Assembly (NCBI GenBank): GCA_902796815.1
Contig: CADBQL010000247.1
Coordinates: forward strand, 1 to 6,596
DNA from: an uncultured Coriobacteriaceae bacterium
Lineage (GTDB): Bacteria; Actinomycetota; Coriobacteriia; Coriobacteriales; Eggerthellaceae
Length of the DNA stretch: 6,596 nucleotides
Direction of reading: 5' to 3'
In this document: positions 6,301-6,596 of the stretch, one piece after another
Position numbering within the stretch: position 1 is the stretch's first letter
How the letters are laid out: each line of letters opens with the position of its first letter
Position numbers and translations under genes: made by a program
The notes under the pieces: generated by a model
Told to the model about the DNA's origin: nothing
The model's database searches: none
The model's input: only the letters and a program-made list of their open reading frames with translations

Positions 6301-6580
6301 GCCGTACGCGCCGTAACCAGAATTGCTTGAGCGAAATCGTGCCCGTACCCTCGAATTCGGCGACGAGCAAACCGCAGATGAGGTAGCCCGATATCACGAA
6401 GAACGTCGTGACGCCCATGAGGCCGCCCGGCGCCCATGTCATTTTCATGTGATAGAAGATGACCGAGAGTACCGCGAATGTACGCAGCCCGTCGAGCGCT
6501 GGCACATAGCGCGACCTGCGCCTACTACGCTCAGCAGGACGTAATACCCTCTGTTTTTCGTGCTTGGCCATTTGCTCCAT
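3374..6580 (-). CDS. Acyltransferase 3 (OafA/YrhL-type) fused to SGNH hydrolase, 1068 aa
   Basis: This is a membrane O-acyltransferase, probably modifying a cell-surface glycan. Residues about 25-375 form the acyltransferase-3 domain with around ten membrane helices. R33 and H44 fit the family's R-X10-H motif (LDGLRTF...FYH), and FFVISGYLI (60-68) and FWSLAIEEQFY (157-167) are hallmark blocks. Residues about 376-505 form a polar, mostly basic loop, probably cytoplasmic. Residues 508-528 form an extra helix, followed by a Ser/Ala-rich linker to about 838 and a charged possible coiled coil (842-895). Residues about 912-1062 are an SGNH hydrolase: GDS with S919 as nucleophile, GTNN (968-971), and D1040/H1043 in EDGIHLNEVG. 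The catalytic set looks complete. In characterised relatives the SGNH domain lies outside the membrane. The start is uncertain: ATG 6580 lacks a visible ribosome site, while ATG 6571 has GGAG only 3 nt upstream. The partner or target glycan is not visible. Confidence 0.88.
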   Translation of the reverse strand: MEQMAKHEKQRVLRPAERSRRRSRYVPALDGLRTFAVLSVIFYHMKMTWAPGGLMGVTTFFVISGYLICGLLVAEFEGTGTISLKQFWLRRVRRIVPAVLLAIAGTLVLCALFSPSLFNKARADLIPSLLFYNNWWQVFRDVSYFEAASAPSPFTHFWSLAIEEQFYIVMPLVLLALFKLRVPKKAIAVVIAVFAIASGVEMAVLYDPLADPSRIYYGTDTRAVSLLIGALLAFVWPSTIFGRRRLQSRSAGRRLAFNVVGTVALVALVAIIALTNSYTAFPYYGGIVLVSVLTAVLIAVLVVPNTWMARLLQLEPFVWIGKRSYGMYLWHYPIILTTASMTSTIQIPWWVRLAQLVIIIAVSDLSYRFVEAPIRAGALGAWWRARKAQRAAGAQGVAAGAQRSAGAVEQGAMQAQGTVDVVAQDEVGQGLRDATKSRIGGELAEDAHDVSRAVSQVPLHARGKSEEGLSAKRAAHAKRTASETPRPSVKHSNSTHRQSAGARKARFVATAGVCSTLTVAAIAALATVPPASSTLPAEAALNAQESERSDSQLSARSTSDGSVSQSSVEATSSPASSGSAVSDGVSASSGSAALVASSGASSAAAENDAAAQSDAAQKSDGAAQSNSAAAGEKSSKDAARSGASSQASSSASASAVAFTSASAAASPSSLTTADDRASSSAASESASKSSSAASSTSGSSQSPDASPSNASAKSSGAKGVSKESKASESADAAQKSGAASQASSEFEAASKSGSSSKSSESADSEASAVSKDVAKSNAASQSSEAVGLNAGAEASAGSSAASQQAAPSASADSAPKSEEASGASGESDAGEAKPGAVEAACSAVEEKAGQLTEKQRKKARSELRGTVEKAVIRVNKEIDKAFKEEQRKLDQEAYDEIFLTEHLNDRGGIMYDPVLIGDSVAAGCENEFYKTFPNGHSDAIVNRNIWESPYGYYCSEDLAGTYVVFCLGTNNAVVDEQIDELIATVPEGKRVILVNIRCPRDWEAQTNEAIANAPSRHPNIVSIVDWYGLSAGHDEFFYEDGIHLNEVGAKAYISFIQQAIEADVFSRQ
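4067..4993 (-). other. Ser/Ala-rich low-complexity linker within the acyltransferase-SGNH protein
   Basis: Residues about 530-838 are dominated by Ser and Ala with scattered Lys, Glu, Asp and Gln (patterns such as SASS, AASK, SSKSS) and contain no recognisable domain. No exact long tandem repeat is seen at DNA level; the codons vary (TCG, AGC, TCC, GCG, GCA). The segment follows the eleventh membrane helix, so it would lie outside the membrane and could span the cell wall. Its Ser content makes it a possible substrate for O-glycosylation, which is inference only. Opposite-strand and frame-shifted open frames here are by-products of this composition. Confidence 0.75.
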
Positions 6581-6596
6581 TTCAAGTTCGTTTTTG

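Overview
The window is GC-rich and densely coded. It looks like a chromosomal segment from an actinobacterium of the Coriobacteriia, probably Eggerthellaceae (Eggerthella/Slackia-like). That placement is an inference from protein flavour, codon choice and the style of the intergenic palindromes. No RNA gene, transposase, integrase or CRISPR array is visible.

Layout, left to right. (1) A minus-strand pair runs off the left edge: a phasin-like protein (571 to 101), then after 9 nt the first 30 codons of a second gene (91 to 1), whose N-terminus tentatively recalls AarF/ABC1/UbiB-family proteins. (2) A 372-nt divergent intergenic region (572-943) holds candidate promoters for both sides and two copies of a 29-bp palindromic repeat. 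(3) A plus-strand gene (944-2332) encodes a 462-aa circularly permuted ATP-grasp protein of the glutathionylspermidine-synthase-like type. (4) Convergent to it, on the minus strand, is a complete nitrilase/omega-amidase superfamily hydrolase (3236 to 2415) with an intact Glu-Lys-Cys triad. (5) A 137-nt gap (3237-3373) carries two more copies of the palindrome and a degenerate core. (6) The right half is one minus-strand gene (6580 to 3374) for a 1068-aa membrane protein. It joins an acyltransferase-3 (OafA/YrhL-type) domain to an SGNH-hydrolase domain through a 130-aa basic/polar loop, an extra membrane helix and about 300 residues of Ser/Ala-rich linker.

The large protein is best read as an O-acyltransferase that moves an acyl group across the membrane and places it on a cell-surface glycan, with the SGNH domain outside the cell. 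The ATP-grasp protein probably makes an amide or peptide-like bond and the nitrilase probably hydrolyses a small amide, but their substrates cannot be read from sequence. The phasin-like gene and the gene after it form a likely two-gene operon. There is no evidence that all five genes form one pathway.

The most unusual items are the recurrent palindrome (four recognisable copies, all in the same orientation, one of which supplies the stop codon of the acyltransferase gene) and the domain layout of the acyltransferase-SGNH protein. I see no clear new defence or mobile system.
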